This document shows positions 10,101 to 19,868 of a DNA stretch of 64,000 nt, in pieces. The DNA comes from Dactylorhiza incarnata. Lineage: Eukaryota > Streptophyta > Magnoliopsida > Asparagales > Orchidaceae. Within the stretch, counting starts at the first letter, position 1. The number at the start of each line of letters is the position of its first letter. The stretch covers positions 1,798,001 through 1,862,000 of the forward strand of contig JAWHQI010000329.1 of NCBI GenBank assembly GCA_033032865.1, read 5' to 3'. Both the position numbers and the translations under genes were made by a program. The notes beneath the pieces were generated by a model. It did no database searches, was not told where the DNA came from, and saw nothing but the letters and a program-made list of their open reading frames with translations.

Positions 10101-13019
10101 CATGATTCAATTGCATCTAAGAAAAATTTGGAATTCTTTACTTATCTCAAAAATGCAAGTGACTGTGTTTGAAAATTTTACATAATATTGGAAGGATTAT
10201 TCTATGGTGTTAGTCATTGCTGTTGTACTCGATCCACGAAGAAAATTGGACTTTGTGTCCTTTTGCTATACTAAAATATATAACTAATCTAGCAAAACAT
10301 ATTTTGAAGATGTGTTCGAAGAGCTTTCAAATTTATTCAATTAGTATAAGGAAAAGGTGAATTCTGATATACATCATAGTGTTACAAGTGATATTCGTGA
10401 TGCGTCATCTTCGTTGGTGGGCTCTAATGAAGATTTAAGTATGGATCATTTCTTAAAGTTTAAAGCCGAAACAAGGAAGGAAGAAGAATCAAAAACTGAG
10501 CTAGAGATATATTTACACGAACCGGGATTTATTTAAGTTCTTTTTTATTTACAAAATTCTTTTACTTTATGTACATAAAACATTTGCATTCTTTTAGTTT
10601 TATTCGGATGATGCAATCTTTGATATTTTGAAGTGGAGGGAAGTTAATGAGAGCAAATATCCAATATTAGCTGCAATGGCAAGCGATATTTTGGCAATTC
10701 CTGTTTCAACCGTGGCTTCAGAGTCCGCATTTAGCACAGGTTCTAGAGTAATTCAAAAGAAACGTACATGTCTAAAGACTTATACCATCCAAACACTAAT
10801 TTGCTTACAAGATTGGCTAAAGGAGAAATTCTCAGTTCCATCAATGTCAAACGGTAAAGCACATAATGTGATTTATGTTAGATTAGATTATTAAAATTTT
10901 GCATTTACTTATTTTTTAGCTTTTTATATTGTGTAGATATACGTTTTGATGCATATAATATCGATGAAGGTTGTGATGACAAGCTTGATGAGTCTACCAT
11001 AGAGGTAATTTATTATTATTAGAAAGTTATGAGCACTAATAATCTCTTTAATTATTTATGTGAGTCCTTACGATTTATGATTAATATTTAATTTACATAT
11101 GTAGTAAATGAAAATAGAAGGCTAACTTTTTGAGGGAAGGTATTTGCTTTTTATCTTCAATTGTTGTTAGAGGTAAATTTCATATGTATAATCTCAATTT
11201 TCATATGTAGTAGGTATTAGCTTCTTAATAATATGATTTCTGCTATGTATCATCACTTAACTGCAAGCTGGATGAATGATTCAGGTATATCAATTTTTGC
11301 ATCTTGATCTGTATTCCAAAATTGGGTGGTGAGCTCATGATCATTTCATATGTCCAAAGATTGGCCTTTTGTGAAAATTTTGTCTTCTTGGGATTGGTGG
11401 CAAGAAGGGTGGAAGTAGGGTTCTTTGTACATACACGAAAGCAATCTTGTCCAAAGATTGAGGTTCATAATATGTGCCAGATCGAGGCTTTTGCTGATAT
11501 CAAGTCATAATATGTGCCAGATCGAGGCTTTTGTTGATAGCAAATCTCTCATTCAAGCAGAATTACAACAAAAGAATGAGCAGGTGGATCTTGCAATGAG
11601 AATTGATCAAGATGATCTCCAAAAAATATGCTTGCAGGCTGAGTTACAGTTGTGCATCAATTTTAATACTCGTCTTAGGAGCTGTGATGAGGTAAGTAAT
11701 ATCATTACAATTTTTTTCTTTAATGACTGGTATTGCTATTCTTATGGACTTAATATTGTGCTGAATGTTTCTAATATTTAATCAGATAAACTTCGATGAC
11801 ATCATTCATTGCCTCAACACCTTAATAACATGGCTTTCTCGGGATGTTCAGCAACGAGGTGGTGATCCAGATATCCACAAAATTAGAAAGTTGGTGATTG
11901 AAATCAAGTTCCACTCTTCGTCAATGTAAGTTTCTCTTTACTAGATTGTCATTTTATCAACAATTCTGTGTAAATAGTATTTTTTTTTGTAGTAAGAAAT
12001 TGCAATCTAAAAAATACGAATCTGATTTTCAATTAGTAAAACTTAGGTAGTAGGTCATTAATCACATTAGCCAAAAAAATGGAAGAAAAAATAGATTGCA
12101 AGTACTATAGTTTCACAAAGGAAATTAGAGTAAAAGTTAAGATCTATTATTTGAGTTTTACTTAAAAATCAACATTGTTCCTATTTTTTAGGTTACAAAT
12201 TCTTATTACAAATCTCAGATTTTAATAATGTGGGTGAAGAATGTTTATGATTTTAGATCAATCTCAAAATTCATTTAAATGCTTCAAATTTTGAGAAAAA
12301 TTGGTGGCTTCAAAATCTAAGTGATCGAACCGAAACTGAACCAGAACCACATAGAATCGGACCGAACCGCTAGTGAATAACTTGGTTTTGGTTCTTAGTG
12401 AACCGGAACCGTAGGCACAATGGTTCCAAATTTTTCTGTTGGAACCGGAACCGGTCAAACCAAGTAAGGTTTTGATTCTAATTTGAAGAACTGTTACCTT
12501 AACGGTTCGGTTCACGGTTTTAGTAGAACCGGGACCGAACCGGAACCGTGACAGCGCTAGTTGGAGGTGAAGGACCCTGGGATCTATATTAATTGCATGA
12601 AATTATATCTATTTCTCAATGTGGGATTATTCTCAACATCCCCTAGCACGTGGCTTCCGGGGTAGCCATGCGGTCTTAGAATGACTGCAACGGCAAAAAC
12701 AAATGTTTACAGAAAATAAAAGAAATCAAAGGAAGAGGGAACGCGATTTGAAGTGCCCAACCACGAATCTTCCCATTTTTAAGAATACAACTATGGCGCA
12801 TACTAATTGCAGAAACAATTTTGAAGTAAAACAAACAGTGACGGGAAATTGCAAACCTGAATCGGGGTTGGTGACGTCGTAGAGGAGATCGAAAGCTGTG
12901 TTTGCGAAACGGAGGTAGAGATAGACGGGGAGACAAGAAGGACAAGAGGTGGGGAGGCCAAAGCCGCCTTTCCTCGCCACTAGGACAAAGCTGCTTCTGC
13001 CCGGTTCCCCGTCGCTCAT
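807..13019 (-). CDS. METAXIN: METAXIN gene, 5' part (exons 1 and 2; 3' exons outside window)
   Basis: Plant metaxin is a mitochondrial outer-membrane protein of the Tom37/metaxin family that works with the SAM/TOB machinery in import and assembly of beta-barrel proteins. Exon 1 (12857-13019) opens with MSDGEPGRSSF and contains VARKGGFGLPTSCPSC, the characteristic N-terminal thioredoxin/GST-like start. Exon 2 (807-1147) supplies PYFEYGYYVAFNNEKGG, SWLAEALDYELWV and YFSDLPW, all hallmark plant metaxin stretches. The exon 1 donor (GT at 12856-12855) and exon 2 acceptor (AG at 1149-1148) join in phase to make an Asp codon, and the two exons total 504 nt (168 codons), leaving phase 0 at a GT donor at 806-805. 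The intron is 11,709 bp and full of transposons. About half of the usual protein length is present; the C-terminal GST-like domain must lie left of the window. Identity rests on recognised family sequence; function is inferred from the family. Confidence 0.9.
1721..2332. mobile_element. 612-bp non-autonomous hAT-like element, TSD CAAGCTTG
   Basis: Flanked by the direct 8-bp repeat CAAGCTTG (1713-1720 and 2333-2340). The ends are near-perfect inverted repeats: CAGATGTCGG at the left and the complement of TAGATGTCGG at the right. Subterminal copies of TGTCGG/CCGACA are numerous at both ends, as expected for transposase-binding motifs of hAT elements. No transposase is encoded. The flanks themselves are inverted, so the repeat could also be read as 28-bp terminal inverted repeats (1703-1730 and 2323-2350) without a duplication. 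Confidence 0.65.
2394..4123 (+). mobile_element. LTR-like remnant (TGTAACACCCC ... GTTACA)
   Basis: Starts with TGTAACACCCC, a very common start of plant Ty3/gypsy LTRs, and a possible TTACA end lies at 4119-4123. The interior has no coding capacity. Around 3655-3810 there are three degenerate copies of a motif containing TAGAAGG, and 2520-2780 is rich in imperfect GCAC/TGCATG-containing repeats. No matching target duplication was found, so the ends are provisional. Confidence 0.35.
4633..5371 (+). pseudogene. Decayed Ty1/copia pol C-terminus (RT end and RNase H) plus PPT
   Basis: Translations in shifting frames give recognisable copia pieces in the correct order. FIYLTIIGLDISFIVGLVSQ and ILKYLKK correspond to the region between reverse transcriptase and RNase H. 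A later frame matches the RNase H tail and the conserved region ending near DMFTKAV (about 5100-5310). Several frameshifts and stops interrupt it. A purine-rich tract, TTGAGGGGAGG (5361-5371), directly precedes a TATTAAAAG stretch that looks like a mutated 3' LTR start. It lies in the METAXIN intron, antisense to the gene. Confidence 0.75.
5372..7334. other. AT-rich intronic sequence, probable copia LTR remnant at its left end
   Basis: The first 150 bases or so may be the LTR of the copia remnant, ending near an AATAAA-like motif. The rest is AT-rich with no reading frame that I can interpret. A 65-codon open frame at 6721-6918 resembles nothing I recognise. Confidence 0.35.
8740..10894 (+). 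pseudogene. hAT transposase (BED finger, RNase H-like core, hATC), broken
   Basis: Exon-like pieces run from 8740-8807 (ATG at 8756, GT donor at 8808) to an AG acceptor at 8922-8923. A BED-type zinc finger follows with ATCLHCQKVF and a later LRKHLHSSMH. The catalytic RNase H-like region (9115-10172) includes TTDTWTS, LVLDNVSANN, IRCSAHILNLIV and NCVTRWNFTYHML. A further fragment VVLDPRRKLDF lies near 10225. The hATC dimerisation domain at 10628-10894 has ILAIPVSTVASESAFSTGSR. Lesions: a TGA in the BED region near 8992, a frame change at about 9387, another near 9900 where the sequence continues in a different frame, and stops around 10170-10350. The full-length family protein is about 650-700 residues. 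Confidence 0.88.
11420..11927 (+). other. Exon-like block inside the hAT element, unidentified
   Basis: Downstream of the hATC domain, open sequence from about 11500 ends at a canonical donor (AG|GTAAGT at 11692). It resumes after an AG acceptor near 11786 and ends at another GTAAGT near 11927. The second piece encodes a stretch containing CLNTLITWLSRDV and GGDPDIHKIRKL, which looks like real protein. I do not recognise the family. A direct duplication of about 46 bp (around 11467-11535, containing TGTGCCAGATCGAGGC) lies at its start. It may be a 3' extension of the transposase gene or a captured host fragment. Confidence 0.4.
12857..13019 (-). CDS. METAXIN: METAXIN exon 1
   Basis: 163 nt coding from the ATG at 13019. 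It encodes 54 residues plus one base, ending at a GT donor (12856-12855). No in-frame alternative start is needed because the N-terminus aligns by eye with plant metaxins. Confidence 0.88.
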
Positions 13020-13440
13020 CTCAGCGAAAGAGGAAGGACAGTCAAAACTGAGAGCGAGGTGGGTATGAGAGAGAGGGAGAGAGGAGGGGAGTTATGACGG
13101 TATCATGGTTTTCTGGTTACCACTGTGTCCGCTGGCCGCTTTGGCCATGGAGGGAATGGTGAGGTGGCACGAAGATATGATCTGGAAACGAAGAAATGGA
13201 AAACCTAATGTACTCATCAAAGTTGCATGAAAAGAACAAATGTTATTTTTCATTGAGAAATATTAATAATTTATGAAAAGAAATTTTTTAGGACATTTTT
13301 ATATATAGATTTTGACTATATATAAACCTAAAATTTGTTTTTTTTTTCTTTTTTCCATTATATACTAACCAAATAAATACTTTCTCCAACCCAAAATATC
13401 ATTTCCTTCTTTTATCGATTCCAGCCCTAAGCCCTCCCCG
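13020..13440 (-). promoter_or_regulatory. METAXIN upstream region
   Basis: Immediately 5' of the METAXIN ATG on the minus strand. 13020-13100 is purine-rich on the plus strand, a pyrimidine-rich leader on the gene strand. 13250-13390 is AT-rich. No element can be assigned with confidence; called a promoter by position only. Confidence 0.35.
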
Positions 13441-14579
13441 CTCCCGTGCGCGATGGTCGAACGCTGCTCCGATCCCGTCTCCCCTGCTCACTCCAAGGTC
13501 GTCGGTGGCCACTGTCGCCTGAAAAATCTTTGGCGAGCACTCCGATGATCTTCTTCAAGGTCGGCGACCCACCATCTTCCGGTGATGTTGGCGTAAAAAT
13601 GAGCCCGGACGATTGCGACCTAGATGCCGCCCAGCTTTCTATGGATCTTCCACCCCCCCCCCCCCCAAAATGAGGTAATCGAAACCCAGCTTTTTCTGGA
13701 TCTTTCCACTGAAGGTGTACTTACCTTCTTCAAGGCCGTCGGTAACCCAACAATCGAAACTCAGCTTGTTCCGATCCCGTCTCCCTGCTCACTCCAAGGT
13801 CGTCGGCACCTAATAGTCACCCAAATTAACCCAGCATAAGCGTTCGACTATCCTAACTTAGATTAGGTAATGTATTGGAATGATTTTTGTGGAATTGGAA
13901 TATGCTGGGTTAGGAGCATGGGAGACGGGATTAGAATGACTTGAGATGTTATTTGTATCTTTCTAATTCCAGTTAATTTGTATCTTTCCAATTAACAGGG
14001 CTTATGTTGTTATTTGTATCTTTCCCGCTCCCAAATGAACCCAGTTAAATTTGTGTAATTTGAATGATTTTTTGTTTTTGTTTTTTGTTTCTGTGAGGAT
14101 TTGTATCTTATCTCTCTCATATAAGTAATGTAGTGGTTCTGGCCTGGTTGAATCCAACTTAGACTAGGATTCTGCATCAATTAAGCTGGTTTGGGGTATC
14201 ATTGAATCTATAAATAGATGGCTTGAGATGTTATTTGTATCTTATATCTCTCATAGCTGAAGTTTTTCAGGAAGTTCTCTCTGCCTGGAAGCATTTATAG
14301 GATTTAAAGAATTTGTGAATTGATCGAATTGAATCTTTGTTTCATACTATAACATATTCAGGTTCATAATATAACATATTCAGGAATGAATTTTTTTTTC
14401 ATATTGTTGTAGGATCAATCATTATCACTTGGAGCAATGTAGTTGGATAATGTGGAAGTTCTTTCATCTATGCCGGAATATGATATTGTATTTTATCCAA
14501 AAATATTCATTCATGTGCATTGTATTGGTTGTGCACCCGGTAGTTATTCCGTATTGATTGTTAAATTTCTCATGTAGAT
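13440..14579. other. Non-coding stretch with a direct repeat upstream of the MULE remnant
   Basis: A direct repeat of about 45 bp with core GATCCCGTCTCC is present near 13475 and again near 13770, in GC-rich, leader-like DNA with a C14-type homopolymer near 13660. The rest is AT-rich with no gene seen. It may be the leader of the adjacent MULE-like gene. Confidence 0.3.
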
Positions 14580-15272
14580 ATGACTTCCTTCTTTCAAACA
14601 AGCATTATAAGTGCATCAAAGGAAGTTTTGATTGATTGGGTATGTAAGGTTAGAAGGAGTCTATGTTATGTTGTGACAGTTTTAAGTTCTGATAAAGTCA
14701 CCGGTAGACCACGTCCACGTGTTCTACAAGGTTGTGATAGGGCCGGTCAATTTCATGAAAACCCTAAACAAGTTAGACAAAACAAGTGTAAGAGCACTTC
14801 AAAAAAGTATGGTCGGTTGCCCGTTTTAAGTAAGAGGTCAGAAGGACACGTTTGTGGATGAATTGAGTGTTGAAGTGTTGTGTGGTAGGCATAATTATGA
14901 ATCTGTACATTTAGAGGCGCATTCATATGCAGGCCGGTTGGATAAAAATGAGGAGAAGATTGTTGAAAATATATGCACAATTTCAAAGTCTCACTTTTCT
15001 GCGGTTGAACTCAAGTTGCACAATTTCAAAGTCTCAATTTTTTGCCGTTGAATTCACCACCGCTGCCAACACAAAAGCTAGTGGCAATGGGTTATATAGA
15101 TGGCAAACATTTCGTGCATTTGGTGATGTATGAAGGGTGTCCACTACCTCATATTGTCTCCTCTTGGAGAAAGTTCTGTGATCCAATTGCAAGCACATGG
15201 GAGGACAAATACATTGCACAAATACAAATTCCAAATCAACAAAAATCTACAATATGCGAGATAATAGATTAG
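14580..15272 (+). pseudogene. Decayed MULE-type transposase-related gene
   Basis: The first open piece carries DWVCKVRRSLCYVVTVLSSDK followed by a basic Arg/Lys-rich run. The next frame gives EVLCGRHNYESVHLEAHSYAG, the typical zinc-binding H-N segment before the core of plant MULE proteins. A later frame gives LVAMGYIDGKHFVHLVM and GCPLPHIVSSWRKF, which in related plant proteins lies far downstream near the C-terminus. The DDE core between them is missing, and the join falls at a short tandem duplication near 14980-15040 (CACAATTTCAAAGTCTCA twice). So this is an internally deleted, frameshifted remnant. No terminal inverted repeats were found. Confidence 0.65.
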
Positions 15273-15659
15273 GGTGGAATTTAAGGTATAAATTATTTTT
15301 TAGCTTTTTGAAGTTTAACATTTTATGTAATAAAAATTTCGATTCAATACGATATCTAAACTTTATTTATTGATTGCACGTTCGTTTCACTTAACGAAGA
15401 TGATGAACGATAAAGAGGATTCTTTCAAAATTTTGAATTTAAGATTTTTTGTTTGGAATTACAAATTTTATATATTTCTTGAATTACATCTGTTTTGTAA
15501 TGTTAGCTAATGTAATATGTTATATATGTTCTACTAATATAATAGTAGTTGATTGTTTTTAAAAAAAAAATTAATTTTTATATTGGTCTGCATATAACAA
15601 TTTAGTATATATAGCCGGTTTTAAATTAATATGTTTGTATATAGTAAAAGTTTGTGTAT

Positions 15660-16664
15660 AGCCAAACATGGTCTATATATAACAATGCCCTTTTTTTATG
15701 AGCGCTGTTATTTCCTTAGAAATTTTAGGTGGCTGCTCATTTCGCCACTCCCCTCTTTCCGCGCGATCTGCGGCCCTAACTCCTTTCCGCGGCGCTGCAA
15801 GGGAGAAGATTGTGCCTTCCTCTAAGAAAAGCTTGGAGTAAACGTCGGAGACCTGCCATATACAGGTTCTCATCTTCATCATCCTCTCTTTCTAGTAATC
15901 CCTTATATCCTCTTCCCAATCCTCGCCAGACGAGTAATCGTTCATTGCCCTGCTTTTTATTGCTTCCAGTTCGAGGAATCCTTGTCTCGAACCCATCTTT
16001 CGGCGTCATTCTCTTTCACATCGGCGTCGCCAGAGGATACCTACGTCGGGGCAGCTATCGCCGATGTCATCCCGAAGGTACCCAAGGGTGAGGAACCCAT
16101 CCTCCTTTGTTTGTTCTTGGGTGGAAATCGTTTTAGGTTAGGGTTTAGGTTTTTTATATAAATTTGTAAGTTTGAGGTATTAACTCATCTTCCTCTACTG
16201 TTCCAGGTGATCTTAAGCTTCTCGGCTCTTCTCTTTATAGCTTAATGGAGAATAAATCAAATGAATGGGATATGTCGGTCGATGTAGTTTTTCCCATACA
16301 ACTTTTAGATTGAGGTATTGACACATCTTCATCCTTATTATTGAAAACTTGTGTGATATTTTTGGTAGTGTTGTTGAATTGAAGCTAATTAGAGATGTGT
16401 GTATTTGTATTATAAATTTGTTAAATGTTGTATGATAAAGTATATAAGGTATTGTTCTTTGCTAAATAAACTCTTTATTATCTTATGAAGAGGCAAATCC
16501 CAAAATGCAAATTGATGTTGGAAAGCATTTTGTTACATCAAATATATTTCCTAGTAAGAATGATTTGCAAAGTAGTGCTTGGGGATCATATTTATTATGT
16601 TTACTTTGATTTATTTTGTGATATGGTGTACAAGAAGAAGTAGTGTATATATGTGTTTGCACAA
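15660..16664 (+). other. Exon-like and AT-rich sequence, unassigned
   Basis: 15720-16088 is GC-balanced and reads like a 5' exon. A frame ending VGAAIADVIPKVPK runs to a possible donor (GGGTGAGG near 16088), and the downstream intron-like sequence contains further GT/AG candidates. Near 16500-16570 a short frame with DVGKHFVTSNIF resembles the start of MULE-like or FAR1-like proteins. No complete gene can be built and no product is recognised. Confidence 0.25.
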
Positions 16665-17355
16665 TGTTGAAACCAAAGAACCGGTCTCGACGTTCGCAAC
16701 GGGTATGCAGCTGACCTTTACTTGATCTGAGCTAGAACCTTGACTAGTTGCAGAGAACCGAAGGACCTTGCACCTAAGAACACTTGGAACTTAAAACGAG
16801 CCCCTTAAGCTTCAGCGAGGAGGTCTCACCACACACCCGGAAGTTCAAAGAGAGCTTCCCCTCTCAAGCCCATGTTGAGCATGGGCACCTTGGAGGGCAC
16901 TAAGGGTCACCTCGCCGTCAACCTTAACTTACAGGGGGGGTGAAGTGCTTGCTCACAAGACACACGGAGGGAGAGGGGACACCAACCCTTCCCAAGGTGC
17001 CCATGGGAGTCTATTTATAGACTTCCCAAAATTGGGCTGCGTATAGCTAAGACTCTGGTATCCGCAGCTCAACTACAAACCCAAACGACCAGAACAGGAG
17101 GGGGCGAGTGGGAGATGAGACGTTCACTCCCCCCTTGTCGGGGGTGGGGTGAGTGGACCAAGGTCCACCACCCAAACTGGGCGAGTGGACCTCATGGTCC
17201 ACTCAGCTAACTGGGTGAATGGACCTACCCAATTGCCCAAGGCGAGTGGACCTATGGTCCACTCGCCCACATGCTTGGGGCGAGTGGACCTTGGACCATA
17301 GGTCCACTCGCCCCCCCCCCCCCCACTTCGGGCGAGTGGACCTATGGTCCACTTC

Positions 17356-17386
<31 letters not shown>

Positions 17387-17650
17387 CACCACTCAGGCGA
17401 GTGGACCATTGGTCCACTCGCCCGGGGCCTTGGGCGAGTGGATCATTGGTCCACTCGCCCGGGGCCTTGGGTGAGTGGACCCAAGGTCCACTCGTACAAG
17501 TGAGGAAGTCTGCCCCCCCCCCCCCCCCCGGGCCTTCTCTTTTCGGTCTTGGCGGCCTCCATCCAATCGATCTACTGCGCCATGAATATTTTCTCTACTG
17601 CGACCCTATCTGCGTCGGGTCACCCCAGCTCGGCAAATATGAGGGTTGTA
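16665..17650 (-). mobile_element. Candidate solo LTR (minus), TSD CACAA
   Basis: TG at 16665 (the CA end on the minus strand) is preceded by CACAA (16660-16664), and CACAA recurs at 17651-17655. A TATA box, CTATAAATAG, lies near 17015-17030 in the minus direction. Leader-like sequence follows toward 16665 and a hairpin array occupies the U3 position. The opposite terminus reads TA instead of TG on the minus strand, a one-base loss. No primer site follows the 16665 end, so a solo LTR is the simplest reading. Boundaries are tentative. Confidence 0.4.
17110..17500. repeat. Palindromic hairpin array (GGGCGAGTGGACC / GGTCCACTCGCCC)
   Basis: At least six imperfect copies of a dyad: GGCGAGTGGACC, a 3-6 base spacer (often TAT or ATT), then GGTCCACTCGCC. 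Copies occur around 17240, 17278, 17330, 17396, 17436 and 17470, separated by GGGGCCTTGG or C-runs. Each could fold into a stem of about 12 bp. C homopolymers interrupt at about 17310, 17357 and 17512. Confidence 0.85.
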
Positions 17651-17775
17651 CACAATCCCCGCTCTTTTCGAGCTTGTCTCAAGCTCGGAAAGGAATTCCA
17701 ACCCTCCTATTTGACGAGTAGGTGAGGTTTTAGAGGAAACCCCGGAGGGCCCCGCAAATCGGTTACTCTAGTCAA

Positions 17776-19868
17776 ACTCTTCAGCGGGACTCGACCTGAG
17801 GCGGAAGGCGAACCTTTCTCCACTCAACGACCCTCCAGTGAGCTGAGCTCAACTGGAGGTGGAGAAAGCTCCACACCTTTGGTCGAGCTAAACTTGACCT
17901 GAGGTGGAGGAAAACTCAACACCTCTAGTCGAGCTGAACTCAACCTGAGGTGGAAGACGAACCTTTCTCCATTTAATGACCCTCCTGTGAGCCGAGCTCA
18001 ACTGGAGGTGGAGAATGCTCAACACCTCTGGTCGAGCCAAACTCGACCTGATGTGGAGGAAAACTCAACACCTCTAGTCCAACTGAACTCGACCTGAGGT
18101 GGAAGGCGAACCGTTCCCCGCTTACCGACCCTCCTGTGAGCCGAGCTCAATTGGAGGTGGAGATAGTGGCGGATCCAGAAAATTATAAATGGGGGTGCAC
18201 AAAAATTTTCTAAATACAAATGCTAGCGGGGTGAGTAGGAGGGTCGTGGGTCACATGTTGGAAATTAATTTTGGGGGTGCACATAGCTGAACTTGGTCTG
18301 TGAATAGCCAGATTTGGTCTGCGAATAGCCAACTTTGGTTCGTGAATAGTCAATATTTGTACCAAAACAAACTAGTTACGTGACGTGAGAACGCTTCCAT
18401 CTCTATCGGAGTTGTATCTCCCTCATCTGGACACCATTTTTGACATATAAGTAGTCAAAATTCATTGCCCCGACGAGAGGAATCTAAATCCACTAATAAT
18501 TTTGAAAAATAATGGGGGTGTCAGTGTCCCTCGGGCCCCTTTGGATCCGCCTCTGGGTGGAGAAAGCTCAACACCTCTGGTCGAGCTAAACTCGACCAGA
18601 GGTGGAGGAAAACTCAACACCTCTAGTCGAGCTGAACTCGACCTGAGGTGGAAGACGAACCTTTCCCCACTTAACGACCCTCCTGTGAGCCGAGCTCAAC
18701 TAGAGGTGGAGAAAGCTCAACACCTCTACTCGAGCTAAACTCGACCTGAGGTGGAGGAAAACTCAACACCTTTAGTCGAACTGAACTCGACCTGAGGTGG
18801 AAGGCGAACATTTCTCCACTTAACGACCCTCCTGTGAGCCGAGCTCAACTGGAGGTGGAGAAAGCTCAACATCACTGGTCGAGCTAAACTCGACCTGAGG
18901 TGGAGGAAAACTCAACACCTCTAGTCGAGCTGAACTCGACTTGAGGTGGAAGGCGAACATTTCCCAACTTACCGACGCTCCTGTGAGCCGAGCTCAACTG
19001 GAGGTGGAGAAAGCTCAACACCTCTAGTCGAGCTAAACTCGACATGAGGTGGAGGAAAACTCAACACCTCTAGTCGAACTGAACTCGACCTGAGGTGGAA
19101 GGCGAACCTTTCCCGACTTAACGACCCTCCTGTGAGCCGAACTTAACTGGAGGTGGAGAAAGCTCAACACCTCTGGTCGAGCTAAACTCGACCTGAGGTG
19201 GAAGATGAACCTTTCCCCACTTAACGACCCTCTTGTGAACCGAACTCAACTGGAGGTGGAGAAAGCTCAACACCTCTGATCGAGCTAAACTCGATCTGAG
19301 GTGGAGGAAAACTCAACACCTCTAGTCGAGCTGAACTCGACCTAAGGTGGAAGGCGAACCTTTCTCCACTTACCGACGCTCCTGTGAGCCGAGCTCAACT
19401 GGAGGTGGAGAAAGCTCAACACCTCTAGTCGAGCTAAACTCGACATGAGGTGGAGGAAAACTCAACACCTCTAGTCGAACTGAACTCGACCTGAGGTGGA
19501 AGGCGAACCTTTCCCGACTTAACGACCCTCCTGTGAGCCGAACTTAACTGGAGGTGGTGAAAGCTCAACACCTCTGGTCGAGCTAAACTCGACCTGAGGT
19601 GGAAGACGAACCTTTCCCCACTTAACGACCCTCTTGTGAACCGAACTCAACTGGAGGTGGAGAAAGCTCAACACCTCTGATCGAGCTAAACTCGATCTGA
19701 GGTGGAGGAAAACTCAACACCTCTAGTCGAGCTGAACTCGACCTAAGGTGGAAGGCGAACCTTTCTCCACTTAACGACCCTCCTGTGAGTCGAGCTCAAC
19801 TGGACGTGGAGAAAGCTCAACACCTCTGGTCGAGCTAAACTCGGCCTAAGGTGGAGGAAAACTCAACA
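17776..19868. repeat. 149-bp tandem array with 401-bp higher-order repeat
   Basis: About a dozen copies of a 149-bp unit. Each unit has one segment of about 57 bp (containing AACGACCCTCCTGTGAGCCG) and two related segments of about 46 bp (containing CTCAACACCTCT and CGAGCTAAACTCGACC). TCCTGTGAG-type landmarks fall at 18681, 18830, 18979, 19128, 19231, 19380, 19529, 19632 and 19781, so spacings are 149,149,149,103,149,149,103,149. The 103-bp units lack one 46-bp segment. The blocks 18979-19379 and 19380-19780 share variant bases, making a 401-bp higher-order unit. The array ends abruptly at the integrase fragment. Confidence 0.92.
18164..18555. mobile_element. hAT MITE copy 1 (392 bp), TSD GGTGGAGA
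   Basis: Inserted inside the tandem array. The 8-bp duplication GGTGGAGA lies at 18156-18163 and 18556-18563. Ends are TAGTGGCGGATCCAGA and the complement-related GGATCCGCCTCTG. The interior is non-coding and nearly the same as the copy at 53556-53967. Removing it restores the 149-bp periodicity of the array. Confidence 0.88.

Larger units (their letters stand above)
7343..12559 (+). mobile_element. hAT transposon, 5217 bp, TSD GTTGGAGG
   Basis: The 8-bp direct repeats GTTGGAGG (7335-7342 and 12560-12567) flank terminal inverted repeats TAGCCCTGTCAC (7343-7354) and GTGACAGCGCTA (12548-12559), matching at 11 of 12 positions. Both subterminal zones (about 7360-7580 and 12315-12550) are packed with GAACCGAACCGG-type motifs in both orientations. 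A plus-strand transposase gene lies inside. An 8-bp duplication plus short inverted repeats is the signature of the hAT superfamily. The copy sits in METAXIN intron 1, antisense to the gene, and its transposase is broken, so movement would need an enzyme supplied by another copy. Confidence 0.9.
1148..12856 (-). other. METAXIN intron 1 (11.7 kb, transposon-filled)
   Basis: GT-AG intron bounded by the two metaxin exons. It holds, left to right, a 612-bp hAT-like element, an LTR-like remnant, a decayed copia fragment and a 5.2 kb hAT element. The stretches 1148-1712, 5400-7334 and 12568-12856 show only AT-rich sequence with no gene that I can support. Confidence 0.85.
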
